20,146 bases of DNA from Pleurocapsa sp. MO_226.B13 (GCA_030064795.1 JASJEI010000308.1:1-20146), one strand, 5' to 3'; shown: positions 1 to 6,551, counted from the stretch's first letter. A program made the numbers and translations. Notes: a model not told the origin generated them from the letters alone.

Positions 1-3
1 AGT

Positions 4-324
4 ATGAAGTTTACTAGAAGTGAGATAAACGTCGCTTGGAATGCTTTATCTGTTTACTGCAATCAAAAGGTAGATGAATTTGAACTTTTACACGAGCAGT
101 ATAAAAGTGAAACTGAGTTTTTCAGCAAACAGACAACAGAAGTTGAGCGAAACATTAAAGACCTAAAAACTTGTTATAACGCCATGACTAAAGTTTTGTC
201 TGAAATGAGAAACGACCGCTATAGAGATTTGCTCTCAACCAGTTTAGAAGAGAGTAAGGACGAATTGAAAAAACTTAAGATGCGTTTCGAGAGCTATAAG
301 ACATTAAAGAGAGCAAAACGATGA
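4..324 (+). CDS. Hypothetical helical protein, first of a tandem paralogous pair
   Basis: Encodes a 106-residue, highly charged, Lys/Glu-rich protein with no signal peptide or membrane segment; I do not recognise a named family. Almost the whole length looks alpha-helical, with long runs compatible with a coiled coil (about residues 25-100). The N-terminus FTRSEI recurs as FTKAEI in the next gene, and later blocks (S.TE, E...I..LKT, EE.K..L, YK...R) appear in the same order, so the two look like diverged tandem duplicates. The stop overlaps the next ATG by 4 bp (ATGA), implying translational coupling. Only three bases lie upstream in the window, so an earlier start cannot be excluded. The absence of HIP1 sites and the small-gene layout suggest a mobile-element context. 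Confidence 0.6.
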   Translation: MKFTRSEINVAWNALSVYCNQKVDEFELLHEQYKSETEFFSKQTTEVERNIKDLKTCYNAMTKVLSEMRNDRYRDLLSTSLEESKDELKKLKMRFESYKTLKRAKR

Positions 325-656
325 CTCAATTTACTAAAGCTGAAATAGTTTTTATAGGAACGGCTGTACAGAGTTATATTAAACCCGCAGAAAATTTTCT
401 TAACAATCTGATCGATTCAAAAAGCCCTACAGAAAGACTGATTGCTTATGTTTCAGGTGACTTAGAAAAAGCGATAAATACAGCTAAGACTGGCAATGAA
501 ATTATCTTAAAATCTCTAAAGTCAGAGAAGGTTTCTGAGCGTAGAGATGAAGCTATCGAGGAAATTAAGCATTGCTTAAAAGTAATTGCTAACTGGGAAT
601 GTGCATTAGAGAAATACAAGAAAACCACTCGAATTGTTTATGAAAGCCAAAATTGA
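321..656 (+). CDS. Hypothetical helical protein, second of the tandem pair
   Basis: A 111-residue predicted helical, soluble protein of unknown function. It begins MTQFTKAEI, matching the start of the preceding gene, and keeps the same length and block order, so it is probably a paralogue at low identity (about 20% by eye). Its ATG overlaps the upstream stop (ATGA), and its own 3' end overlaps the next gene's ATG at 640, so genes one to three read as a compact operon. No catalytic motif is visible. A structural or regulatory role in a plasmid, phage or integrated element is possible but is inference from layout only. Confidence 0.6.
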   Translation: MTQFTKAEIVFIGTAVQSYIKPAENFLNNLIDSKSPTERLIAYVSGDLEKAINTAKTGNEIILKSLKSEKVSERRDEAIEEIKHCLKVIANWECALEKYKKTTRIVYESQN

Positions 657-876
657 TTTTTGGAATCTCAAGCACCAGATAGACGACCAGGCAGCCCGTC
701 TAGGCTGGTCTAAAGCTAAATGTAAAGCTTATATCCTCGAAACCTACGGCAAGGATTCACGCCTAAAGATGACTGATGACCAGTTGCTAGATTTGCTGGA
801 AAGGTTGCGTACCTTTAATTCTAGAGCCAAAGCCGTAGGTAAATTAAAACTCCGATTAGGCAAGAAGAGACGTTAG
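640..876 (+). CDS. Small basic protein with LGWS...YGK.SR...L..LL motif
   Basis: I place the start at ATG 640 rather than the TTG two codons earlier, giving 78 residues. The core (about residues 22-60) has the pattern LGWSK, then YILETYGKDSR, then a D-D-Q-L-L-D-L-L-E-R-L helix. From memory, this type of block occurs at the C-termini of various cyanobacterial proteins (LGW....YL...YGK.SR..L.D.EL..FL), which would make it a stand-alone copy of a small helical module; this recollection is unverified. The C-terminus is very basic (KLKLRLGKKRR), consistent with nucleic-acid binding. It overlaps the preceding gene by 17 bp. No enzymatic function can be assigned. Confidence 0.6.
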   Translation: MKAKIDFWNLKHQIDDQAARLGWSKAKCKAYILETYGKDSRLKMTDDQLLDLLERLRTFNSRAKAVGKLKLRLGKKRR

Positions 877-883
877 CTAATCT

Positions 884-916
884 GGGAAACGTAATATAAA
901 ACGTAATACGTTTCCC
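884..916. promoter_or_regulatory. Iterated AAACGTA boxes, likely operator of the 943 gene
   Basis: The heptamer AAACGTA occurs directly at 887-893 and 899-905 (12-bp period) and inverted as TACGTTT at 907-913. The outer arms GGGAAACGTA (884-893) and TACGTTTCCC (907-916) form a perfect 10-bp inverted repeat. The array fills the gap between two genes and ends 26 bp before a gene for a ribbon-helix-helix-like protein. Repeated short direct and inverted boxes upstream of the regulator's own gene are typical of RHH autorepression (Arc/MetJ/omega type). That this protein binds here is inference. Confidence 0.55.
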
Positions 917-942
917 GAAAACACCTACACCTACAAAAGATT

Positions 943-1242
943 ATGAAGAGAAGATACAGAGAACACAAGAACTTTAGCCTAGAGCCTGAAACCATTAGAA
1001 CGATTGAAACCAAGGCAATTACAGATGGTGATAGCAATGGCAGAACTTTGGACAAAATAGTCGCAGAATGGCTTGAATTTACCACAGATAGAGACTCCCT
1101 CCAACAAGATGCATCAAAAGACTTAGAGTCTATAAAGAAGCGTTTATCACGGCTAGAAATGATAATAGACTATAGAGCCTATCAGAGTTACGACGTAATT
1201 AAATCTTTTTTCCCTCCACTCTTGGAGGAAGAGTCAGAATAA
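943..1242 (+). CDS. Ribbon-helix-helix-like protein with C-terminal coiled coil
   Basis: A 99-residue protein. Residues 9-45 fit a CopG/Arc-like ribbon-helix-helix: a short basic strand (KNFSLEPETIRTIETKA), a turn rich in G/S/N (DGDSNGRT) and a second helix (LDKIVAEWLEF). Residues 55-80 form a charged helix with heptad-like leucines and isoleucines, probably for multimerisation. The family is DNA-binding and usually autoregulatory or involved in plasmid partition or element control; the assignment here rests on pattern only. It starts at ATG 943, just downstream of the AAACGTA box array. A second gene with the same two-part layout follows at 1407. Confidence 0.6.
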   Translation: MKRRYREHKNFSLEPETIRTIETKAITDGDSNGRTLDKIVAEWLEFTTDRDSLQQDASKDLESIKKRLSRLEMIIDYRAYQSYDVIKSFFPPLLEEESE

Positions 1243-1406
1243 CTGCTCACTTTAGATAATACCTTAATAGCTCCTAAGCCCCCTAACTAGCCCTGGGAGT
1301 ATAAAAATTGGACACTTAAAAAGAACCTCAAAATCGCTCAGATTAGGCTAAATCCCTATTCCCCAAAATATCCCCAACCAAAGTCGTATATATAGAAAAG
1401 GATTCA

Positions 1407-1646
1407 ATGTTTATCGAACTAACTAACCAGTCCTACCAGATAGTGATTAGTACATCTGTAAAGCAAAACATAACCTTTGCCCAGGCTTTAGATTCAATCC
1501 TTCAAGATTGGGTCAAATTAAACCGCGAGTCAGAGTTAGAGGTTATCGACCAGGAAGAGAAATTAAAGGCGATTACGGCTAAATTGGAGCAGGTAGATGG
1601 TCTTATTGTTGAAGTGCTAGAGAAGCTTAAGCACTGTAGGCTGTAG
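1407..1646 (+). CDS. Small RHH-like/coiled-coil protein
   Basis: A 79-residue protein of unknown function. It has an N-terminal strand-like segment (about residues 7-16) followed by a helix ending LDSILQDWVKL. That layout resembles the strand-helix-helix of small ribbon-helix-helix regulators and mirrors the protein encoded at 943, where the equivalent helix ends IVAEWLEF. Residues 42-75 are a strongly heptad-patterned coiled coil. The TA-rich stretch GTATATATAG lies about 15 bp before the ATG. It is the last gene before the noncoding stretch leading to the tRNA. No partner toxin is adjacent, so a toxin-antitoxin role is not supported. Confidence 0.5.
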   Translation: MFIELTNQSYQIVISTSVKQNITFAQALDSILQDWVKLNRESELEVIDQEEKLKAITAKLEQVDGLIVEVLEKLKHCRL

Positions 1647-1682
1647 ACTGGTATTCAGAGTAAGTAGTGTAGTTGCTTGTTT

Positions 1683-1720
1683 AGCGGGTTCGTGGTAAAA
1701 TGCAGCCCGCTTTTGGCTGC
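1683..1720 (+). terminator. Two mutually exclusive hairpins after the small-gene block
   Basis: AGCGGG (1683-1688) can pair with CCCGCT (1706-1711), followed by TTT, which is terminator-like. Alternatively GCAGCC (1702-1707) pairs with GGCTGC (1715-1720) across a 7-nt loop. The two stems share bases 1706-1707, so only one can form at a time. They lie 37 bp after the stop at 1646. A simple terminator is the conservative reading. Confidence 0.4.
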
Positions 1721-1769
1721 GCTCAAAGCTTTTACTAGTTTTGTACTAATTTAATAGCTTGTTTTCTGT

Positions 1770-1816
1770 TTGGGGGGATTAGTCGGGTGTTACTAGCTAT
1801 TCTCCCCAAGTTTTTA
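1770..1816 (+). terminator. Probable intrinsic terminator
   Basis: A 9-bp stem pairs TTGGGGGGA (1770-1778) with TCTCCCCAA (1801-1809), with one G-U pair. A short inner TAGT/ACTA pairing sits in the loop and GTTTTTATTT follows. It sits in the 1647-1971 noncoding stretch, which otherwise holds the overlapping hairpins at 1683 and the tRNA-like repeat at 1925. It would end any transcript from the small-gene block before it runs antisense into the tRNA gene. Confidence 0.5.
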
Positions 1817-1924
1817 TTTAACCGCTTAATAAATTAGGGTATATATGTACCCGTTGCACTCGCATTTACTCCTGCTTTATAGTCAAAAGTGAGCAAGTTT
1901 TGAGCAACAACTCCCTTTTCAAAT

Positions 1925-1958
1925 TTTAGGCAATGAGCCATAATTTGTGCAGGGCAGG
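1925..1958 (+). repeat. Inverted partial copy of the adjacent tRNA gene
   Basis: Read on the plus strand, this stretch reproduces the middle of the minus-strand tRNA at 1972-2044. Blocks TTTAGGCAA, CATAATTTGTGCA and GGCAGG are identical and in order, separated by a diverged 5/6-base segment and one substitution (about 28 of 34-35 positions). It covers the end of the D-loop, the anticodon arm and the start of the T-stem, and keeps the CAT anticodon, but lacks acceptor and T-loop partners, so it cannot fold as a tRNA. It forms an inverted repeat with 1992-2026. It may be a relic of integration or duplication at the tRNA. Confidence 0.7.
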
Positions 1959-1971
1959 GGCGACAGCCAAG

Positions 1972-2044
1972 TCCAGGGTGCAGGAGTTGAACCTGCCTTG
2001 CACAAATTATGAGTTTGTTGCCTAAACCGCTCGGCCAACCCTGG
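1972..2044 (-). tRNA. tRNA with CAU anticodon (probably tRNA-Ile2, else tRNA-Met)
   Basis: Folds as a standard 73-nt cloverleaf on the minus strand. The acceptor CCAGGGT/ACCCTGG is fully paired with discriminator A. The D-arm is GCC/GGC, the anticodon stem ACAAA/TTTGT with loop CTCATAA, the variable loop has 5 nt, and the T-arm is GCAGG/CCTGC with loop TTCAACT. No CCA is encoded. The paired C1-G72 argues against initiator tRNA. The unusual D-arm (GGCCGAGCGGTTTAGGC) recalls plastid trnI-CAU, whose C34 is modified to lysidine to read AUA, so Ile2 is my preference; elongator Met cannot be excluded from sequence alone. A good promoter lies upstream at 2072-2102. Confidence 0.9.
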
Positions 2045-2071
2045 GTGTTTATTTTTTTTCTCTAGTAGATC

Positions 2072-2102
2072 ATTATATTAGTAAGACTAGTATCTTTGAC
2101 AA
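2072..2102 (-). promoter_or_regulatory. Promoter of the CAU tRNA gene
   Basis: On the minus strand, a -35 TTGTCA (2102-2097) is followed after 16 nt by TAATAT (2080-2075), or after 19 nt by TATAAT (2077-2072). A start near 2064 would leave about 20 nt of 5' leader for RNase P to remove. The -35 overlaps the -35 of the opposing promoter. Confidence 0.55.
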
Positions 2103-2124
2103 CATTTATCTTAAAAAATAATAC
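2096..2124 (+). promoter_or_regulatory. Promoter of the 2139 gene
   Basis: A consensus -35 TTGACA (2096-2101), 17-nt spacer and TAATAC -10 (2119-2124). The expected transcription start, near 2131, is only about 8 nt before ATG 2139, inside the HIP1 octamer 2131-2138, so the mRNA would be nearly leaderless. Confidence 0.55.
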
Positions 2125-2138
2125 AAAATCGCGATCGC

Positions 2139-2405
2139 ATGAAGATAAGAGTTAACTTGTGGCTGACCATATTATTATTCCTAATGATGCTTTCAGGAGG
2201 CGTTGCTAGTGGTTACGTTGGTTACTTTATGGGGAGAGAAGCACTCAAAGTAGTAACCCAACCAGATCTTAATTCTGAAGATCTGACTAGAAATCAAAAA
2301 CCCCTGGGAGGAAAACATAAAGGATTAAAAATTATTAAAGAAAAAGATATTCTGGTTAAAGTAAATAATCTAATAAATGGTAGAAACAAACGATCGCCCA
2401 ACTAA
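2139..2405 (+). CDS. Small single-span membrane protein, unknown
   Basis: An 88-residue protein with an N-terminal hydrophobic segment (about residues 7-32: LWLTILLFLMMLSGGVASGYVGYFMG) preceded by a basic start (MKIR). This is an N-in/C-out signal anchor or uncleaved signal; no lipobox is present. The remaining 55 residues are polar and lysine-rich with no recognised domain. The start is fixed by the promoter at 2096-2124 and by the basic-hydrophobic N-terminus. It is co-directional with the CNNM/CBS gene 44 bp downstream and may be cotranscribed. Function unknown. Confidence 0.65.
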   Translation: MKIRVNLWLTILLFLMMLSGGVASGYVGYFMGREALKVVTQPDLNSEDLTRNQKPLGGKHKGLKIIKEKDILVKVNNLINGRNKRSPN

Positions 2406-2449
2406 TTACGCCATGGTGTTTAAAATTCCTACTCATCGTTAGTCAATCG

Positions 2450-3769
2450 ATGGTCGAACAAAATTTGTTGCTAACTTTTATTGGTGTTTTTTTACTAATC
2501 GCGATTAATGCTTTTTTCGTTACCGCAGAATTTTCGATTGTCTCTGTCCGTCGCTCTCGTATCAGTCAATTAGTCAAAGACGGGGATATTCAGGCTCAGA
2601 CCGTACAGTCTTTACAACGAAGTATCGATCGCCTTTTATCTACCACTCAGCTGGGTATTACCCTTTCTAGTCTCGCTTTAGGCTGGGTAGGAGAAAAAAC
2701 CCTGGCAGTATCGATTATTGGTCTGATCCAACGATTATCTCTACCAAATTATCTCTCTCAAACGATCGCTCATTCTTTAGCTCTTCCTCTAGCTTTTGTC
2801 ATCTTGGCATATTTGCAAATTGTTTTGGGGGAACTATGTCCTAAGTCTGTGGCATTAATGTACCCTGAAAAATTAGCGAGGTTTTTTGGTCCTCCCAGTG
2901 TGGTCATTGCTCGTATTTTTCGTCCTTTTGTAGCTATTCTCAATGTATCTACTCGTTTACTTCTCAAGTTAATCGGAGTAGAATACAGCGGTCAAGGATG
3001 GTACGAACAAGTTACCTCGGAAGAATTGCAGTTAATTATCGCTACCGAAAGAGAATCTACTGGTTTAGAAGCAGAAGAAAGACAGTTGCTCAAAAATATC
3101 TTTGAGTTTCGCGAGGATACTGCCGAACAGGTGATGATTCCCCGTACTGATATTCAATTTCTCTCTCTATCTACTACTTTTGAAGAGTTATTACAGACAA
3201 TCTGCGAAACAGGTTATTCGGGATATCCAGTCATTGGCGATTCTTTAGATGATATTCGGGGAATCATACACTACAAAAAATTAGCCCAACCCCTTGCAAA
3301 AGGCGAACTCCGTAATGACTCAACTATTGAAGCCTATCTCGAACCAGCCAGTTTCATTCCAGAATCTACATCTCTCAACGAACTTCTACCCTCAATGCAA
3401 CGCTCTCAGCAAAAAATGGCGATCGTCATCGATGAATTTGGCGGTACTTCTGGCTTGATTACTCTTCACGATTTGATTGCTGAAATTGTCGGCGATGGAG
3501 GAAAAGATTTAGAATCAGGAATCGAAGCCATACAGCAACTAGATGAAAATACCTTTTTGGTTTCGGCGCAAATAAATTTGGAAGAAGTCAACGAACAATT
3601 AGAGCTAAATTTGCCTCTAGCGGACAATTACAATACTTTAGGCGGTTTTTTACTAGAGCAATGGCAAAAAATCCCCCATCAAGGCGAAAAGCTCCAGTAT
3701 GAAAACCTAGGCTTTACTATCACTGCTGCCGATAGTAACCGACTATATCAAGTATTGATTCATCGCTAA
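2450..3769 (+). CDS. CNNM/CBS/CorC-HlyC membrane protein (hemolysin C/TlyC-like)
   Basis: A 439-residue protein with the full family layout. A CNNM (DUF21) transmembrane domain spans about residues 5-185 with a conserved GELCPKS at 127-133. Two CBS motifs follow (about 225-280, opening with MIPRTDIQFL, and 290-348, containing DEFGGTSGLITLHDLIAEIVGD), then a CorC/HlyC domain (about 360-438). CNNM proteins are Mg2+ or other divalent-cation exporters or regulators, and CBS domains bind adenine nucleotides; older 'hemolysin' names are historical. The length matches the family. It ends 23 bp from the convergent pentapeptide gene, and that gap contains a HIP1 site. The transported ion cannot be read from sequence. 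Confidence 0.93.
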   Translation: MVEQNLLLTFIGVFLLIAINAFFVTAEFSIVSVRRSRISQLVKDGDIQAQTVQSLQRSIDRLLSTTQLGITLSSLALGWVGEKTLAVSIIGLIQRLSLPNYLSQTIAHSLALPLAFVILAYLQIVLGELCPKSVALMYPEKLARFFGPPSVVIARIFRPFVAILNVSTRLLLKLIGVEYSGQGWYEQVTSEELQLIIATERESTGLEAEERQLLKNIFEFREDTAEQVMIPRTDIQFLSLSTTFEELLQTICETGYSGYPVIGDSLDDIRGIIHYKKLAQPLAKGELRNDSTIEAYLEPASFIPESTSLNELLPSMQRSQQKMAIVIDEFGGTSGLITLHDLIAEIVGDGGKDLESGIEAIQQLDENTFLVSAQINLEEVNEQLELNLPLADNYNTLGGFLLEQWQKIPHQGEKLQYENLGFTITAADSNRLYQVLIHR

Positions 3770-3792
3770 TTAATTAAGTTTTTAGCGATCGC

Positions 3793-4356
3793 TTACCCTC
3801 GTTCCTTAAAAACACTGCCATCTGGCATAGTTGCCCCTGTTAAATTTGTCTGGCTGAGATCTACACCGTCTATACAGGCTTGAAATAAATTTGCCTCCAG
3901 CAAGAAAGCACGAGCTAGATTAGCTCCAGTTAAATCTGCACCCGTGAGATCGGCATCAATTAAGTTAGCTTGCTCTAAATCGGCATCAACTAAGCTAGCT
4001 TGGCTGAGATTGGCTTGGCGTAAAAATGTTCGCTTGAGTATGGCTTGGTTGAGATTTACTTGTTGTAATTGAGCTTGACCTAGATTGGCTTTGTATAATA
4101 GAGCAGAACGCATCGAAGCCAACCTTAAATCCGCCTGGGTCAATTTAGTTTGACTCAGATTACTTAAGTTGAGATTTGCTTGATAAAAAATTGCTGCTGT
4201 TAAATTTGCCCCTGTAAAGTCAACTTCGGTTAATTTTGCGTGGCTGAGATTAATTTGCGCTAAGTCAGCTTCTTTCAGAATTACCCGAGTCAGATCGACT
4301 CGCTGGAAATTTTTTTCTCCTGCTTGATATTGCCTTATAAGTTCCTCTGCATTCAT
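3793..4356 (-). CDS. Pentapeptide-repeat protein
   Basis: A 187-residue protein made mostly of tandem A(D/N)LXX repeats from about residue 30 to 180 (for example LTGADLTGANLARAF). These fold into a right-handed quadrilateral beta-helix. It has no signal peptide, so it is probably cytosolic. The N-terminus (MNAEELIRQY.AGE..F) and C-terminus (LTGATMPDGS) are the caps typical of cyanobacterial members, so it is complete. Functions are mostly unknown; some relatives mimic DNA and inhibit gyrase, but nothing here indicates that. It is divergent from the histidine kinase, with a 225-bp AT-rich gap that must hold both promoters; I could not pick clear ones. Confidence 0.9.
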   Translation of the reverse strand: MNAEELIRQYQAGEKNFQRVDLTRVILKEADLAQINLSHAKLTEVDFTGANLTAAIFYQANLNLSNLSQTKLTQADLRLASMRSALLYKANLGQAQLQQVNLNQAILKRTFLRQANLSQASLVDADLEQANLIDADLTGADLTGANLARAFLLEANLFQACIDGVDLSQTNLTGATMPDGSVFKERG

Positions 4357-4581
4357 GCTTTTTGGTTACAATTGCTGACTCTCGGTCAGAAGTAATTACT
4401 TTACATTTGTTCATAAAACTATCAGGTTTTCTAGGTCTAAATACTTAGATTAATGATGAATTAAGATTTAAATCCAGCAAAAAAGCCGATTAATTTAACA
4501 ATTAATTAATATTTATCCAAAAATATTTAAACAATATTAAGATTTAAAGATATAAAGTCGGACTCAACAGGAAAAATATTT

Positions 4582-6423
4582 TTGCCTGAATTCAATTTCG
4601 ATCGCAAATTAGCCATTCATAATTCTAATTCTAACGACCAAGAGCGAGAAAATATCGTCGCGGCGATCGCTTTACGAATTCGCCAGTCTTTGGATTTAGA
4701 AGTAATTCTCGATCGAACTGTGGCGGAGGTGAGGCAATTTTTAAATACAGATCGGGTGCTTATTTATCGTTTTGAGCCAGATTGGAGTGGTGTGATTGTT
4801 GTCGAGTCTATCAGAAATTCGGTTCAAAGTGTTTTTGGCTTAAAAATCAAAGATCCTTGTTTTACCGAACAACATCTCGACAGATACAAACAGGGAGGAG
4901 TTCATTGGATCGAGAATGTAGCAACGACAAATTTAAATCCTTGTTATGCAGAAACACTAAATACCTTTGGAGTCAAAGCTAATTTAGTCGTGCCAATTGT
5001 CGCTAGTCAGGAGGTATGGGGACTCTTGATCGTACATCATTGCGACTCTCCGCGTCAGTGGTTAGAGCGAGAAATCGAACTGCTCAAACAGCTAGCAATT
5101 CAAGTAGGGATTGCCGTACAACAGGCGGAATTATACGAACGGGTTCGGAGTCTCAATAATTATCTCGAACAAAAAGTTAAACAGCGCACCGCCAAGCTAC
5201 AAAAATCGGTTCAGTTTGAATCTTTGATTCGCAAAGTAACCGAAAAAGTACGGGATAGTTTAGATGAACCACAAATTTTGCAGACTGTCACTAGGGAAAT
5301 CGGACAAGCTTTAAAGATAAAACGCTGCAAAATTGAACTTTATAATAGCGAGCGCACTAAGGCAACAATTGCTTACGAATACACCATCGAACAGCCTGAT
5401 TGTAAGGGAGTAGTCAGAAAAGTCGCTGATTTTCCTCAACTTTATCAACAACTTCTACAAAAACAATCCTTACAATTTGTAGAAAAAGTTCCCGAACTAA
5501 GTCTAATTAATACTCAAGCTACTAGATTGGTTTGTCCTATTTTTGACGATCGAGGAGTATTGGGTAATCTTTGGTTATTAAGACCAAAAGAAGAATATTT
5601 TAAACAATATGAAATTAATTTAGTCGAACAGGTAGCGATTCAATGTGCGATCGCCATTAGACAAGCTCGACTATACGAACAGTCTCAGACACAAATCGCA
5701 GAACTAGCTCGATTAAATCTCCTTAAGGATGATTTTTTAAGGACTATTTCTCACGAGTTACGGACTCCTATGAGTAGCATTAAACTAGCTTCAGAAACTT
5801 TGGAAACACTTTTAGAACAAGAAATAGGTTCCAATAAATCTGCTACTTTCACCAGAGTCTTGAATATTTTTCGTTCTGCTTGTCAAAAACAAAATCAATT
5901 AGTAGATGATTTGCTAACTCTTTGCTACGCGGATGCCAAAAAAGAAACCATGACAATGCAGTGGATCGATCTTGCTGTTTGGCTACCACAAATTCTCGAA
6001 CCATTTCAAGAACGTATTACAAGTCAAAATCAAACCTCGATCGTAGATTTAAGCTCTGACTTGCCTCAATTTAAATCTGATATTTCCATAATTAAGCGAA
6101 TCATCTCAGAATTGATGAACAACGCCTGTAAATATACTCCAGAGGCAGAAACTATTATTTTTTCGGCTCAAGCGGTAGGCGATCGCATTCAACTCCAGGT
6201 TAGTAATACAGGTATCGAAATCTCTCCTATAGAACAACAACGAGTCTTTGATAAATTTTATCGAATTCCTAACCACGATCCTTGGCGATTTGGTGGTACT
6301 GGTATCGGACTCGCCTTAGCCAAAAGTTTGACCGAGCTTTTAGGAGGCAAAATTAGTCTAGAAAGCCAAAATGGATCTACTACTTTTACCGTCGATCTTC
6401 CCTGTGAAACGACAAACATTTAA
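4582..6423 (+). CDS. GAF-GAF hybrid sensor histidine kinase, possible bilin-binding GAF
   Basis: A 613-residue soluble kinase. GAF1 spans about 28-185 and GAF2 about 212-368. HisKA has the SHELRTP phospho-acceptor H391. The HATPase_c domain has an N-box LMNNACKYTP (511-520), G1 SNTGIEI and G2 GGTGIGLAL (571-579). GAF1 is phytochrome/cyanobacteriochrome-like (YRFEPDWSG, FGVKANLVVPI, WGLLIVHHC.SPR.W). It has a DPCF motif (C93) and a Cys at the canonical bilin position (C121), 28 residues apart as in TePixJ-type DXCF GAFs, but the usual His after the Cys is Tyr122. The start is TTG 4582, with AGGA at 4569-4572. No response regulator is adjacent, so the partner is unknown. The kinase call is firm; light sensing is inference. 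Confidence 0.92.
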   Translation: MPEFNFDRKLAIHNSNSNDQERENIVAAIALRIRQSLDLEVILDRTVAEVRQFLNTDRVLIYRFEPDWSGVIVVESIRNSVQSVFGLKIKDPCFTEQHLDRYKQGGVHWIENVATTNLNPCYAETLNTFGVKANLVVPIVASQEVWGLLIVHHCDSPRQWLEREIELLKQLAIQVGIAVQQAELYERVRSLNNYLEQKVKQRTAKLQKSVQFESLIRKVTEKVRDSLDEPQILQTVTREIGQALKIKRCKIELYNSERTKATIAYEYTIEQPDCKGVVRKVADFPQLYQQLLQKQSLQFVEKVPELSLINTQATRLVCPIFDDRGVLGNLWLLRPKEEYFKQYEINLVEQVAIQCAIAIRQARLYEQSQTQIAELARLNLLKDDFLRTISHELRTPMSSIKLASETLETLLEQEIGSNKSATFTRVLNIFRSACQKQNQLVDDLLTLCYADAKKETMTMQWIDLAVWLPQILEPFQERITSQNQTSIVDLSSDLPQFKSDISIIKRIISELMNNACKYTPEAETIIFSAQAVGDRIQLQVSNTGIEISPIEQQRVFDKFYRIPNHDPWRFGGTGIGLALAKSLTELLGGKISLESQNGSTTFTVDLPCETTNI

Positions 6424-6464
6424 CATTAAGCATTTATCATTTATTCTTTTAAGCTAGGTTAATT

Positions 6465-6551
6465 ATGATTACTGGTCATGAATTGGATTGGTTGGCGGTA
6501 TTTGGCTATTTAGGGCTGACTTTGTTTATAATGTGGCGTATTTTCCGTTAA
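6465..6551 (+). CDS. Possible 28-residue membrane micropeptide
   Basis: An ATG at 6465 with AGG about 6 nt upstream opens a 28-codon frame ending TAA 6549-6551. The product begins MITGHELDW and continues with one hydrophobic helix (LAVFGYLGLTLFIMW) ending in RIFR: acidic N-side, basic C-side, a sensible single-span topology. It ends 23 bp before the GTG of the kinase-like gene. Such tiny membrane proteins are common in cyanobacteria but hard to prove; composition and the start context are the only support. Confidence 0.4.
   Translation: MITGHELDWLAVFGYLGLTLFIMWRIFR

Noticed and set aside
943..1646. Toxin-antitoxin pair made by the two RHH-like genes
   Set aside because: Both look like DNA-binding/coiled-coil proteins; neither has toxin motifs, and a 164-bp gap separates them.
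1925..1971. Second full tRNA gene
   Set aside because: Only the D-loop end, anticodon arm and T-stem start are present; no acceptor pairing or T-loop, so it is a fragment.
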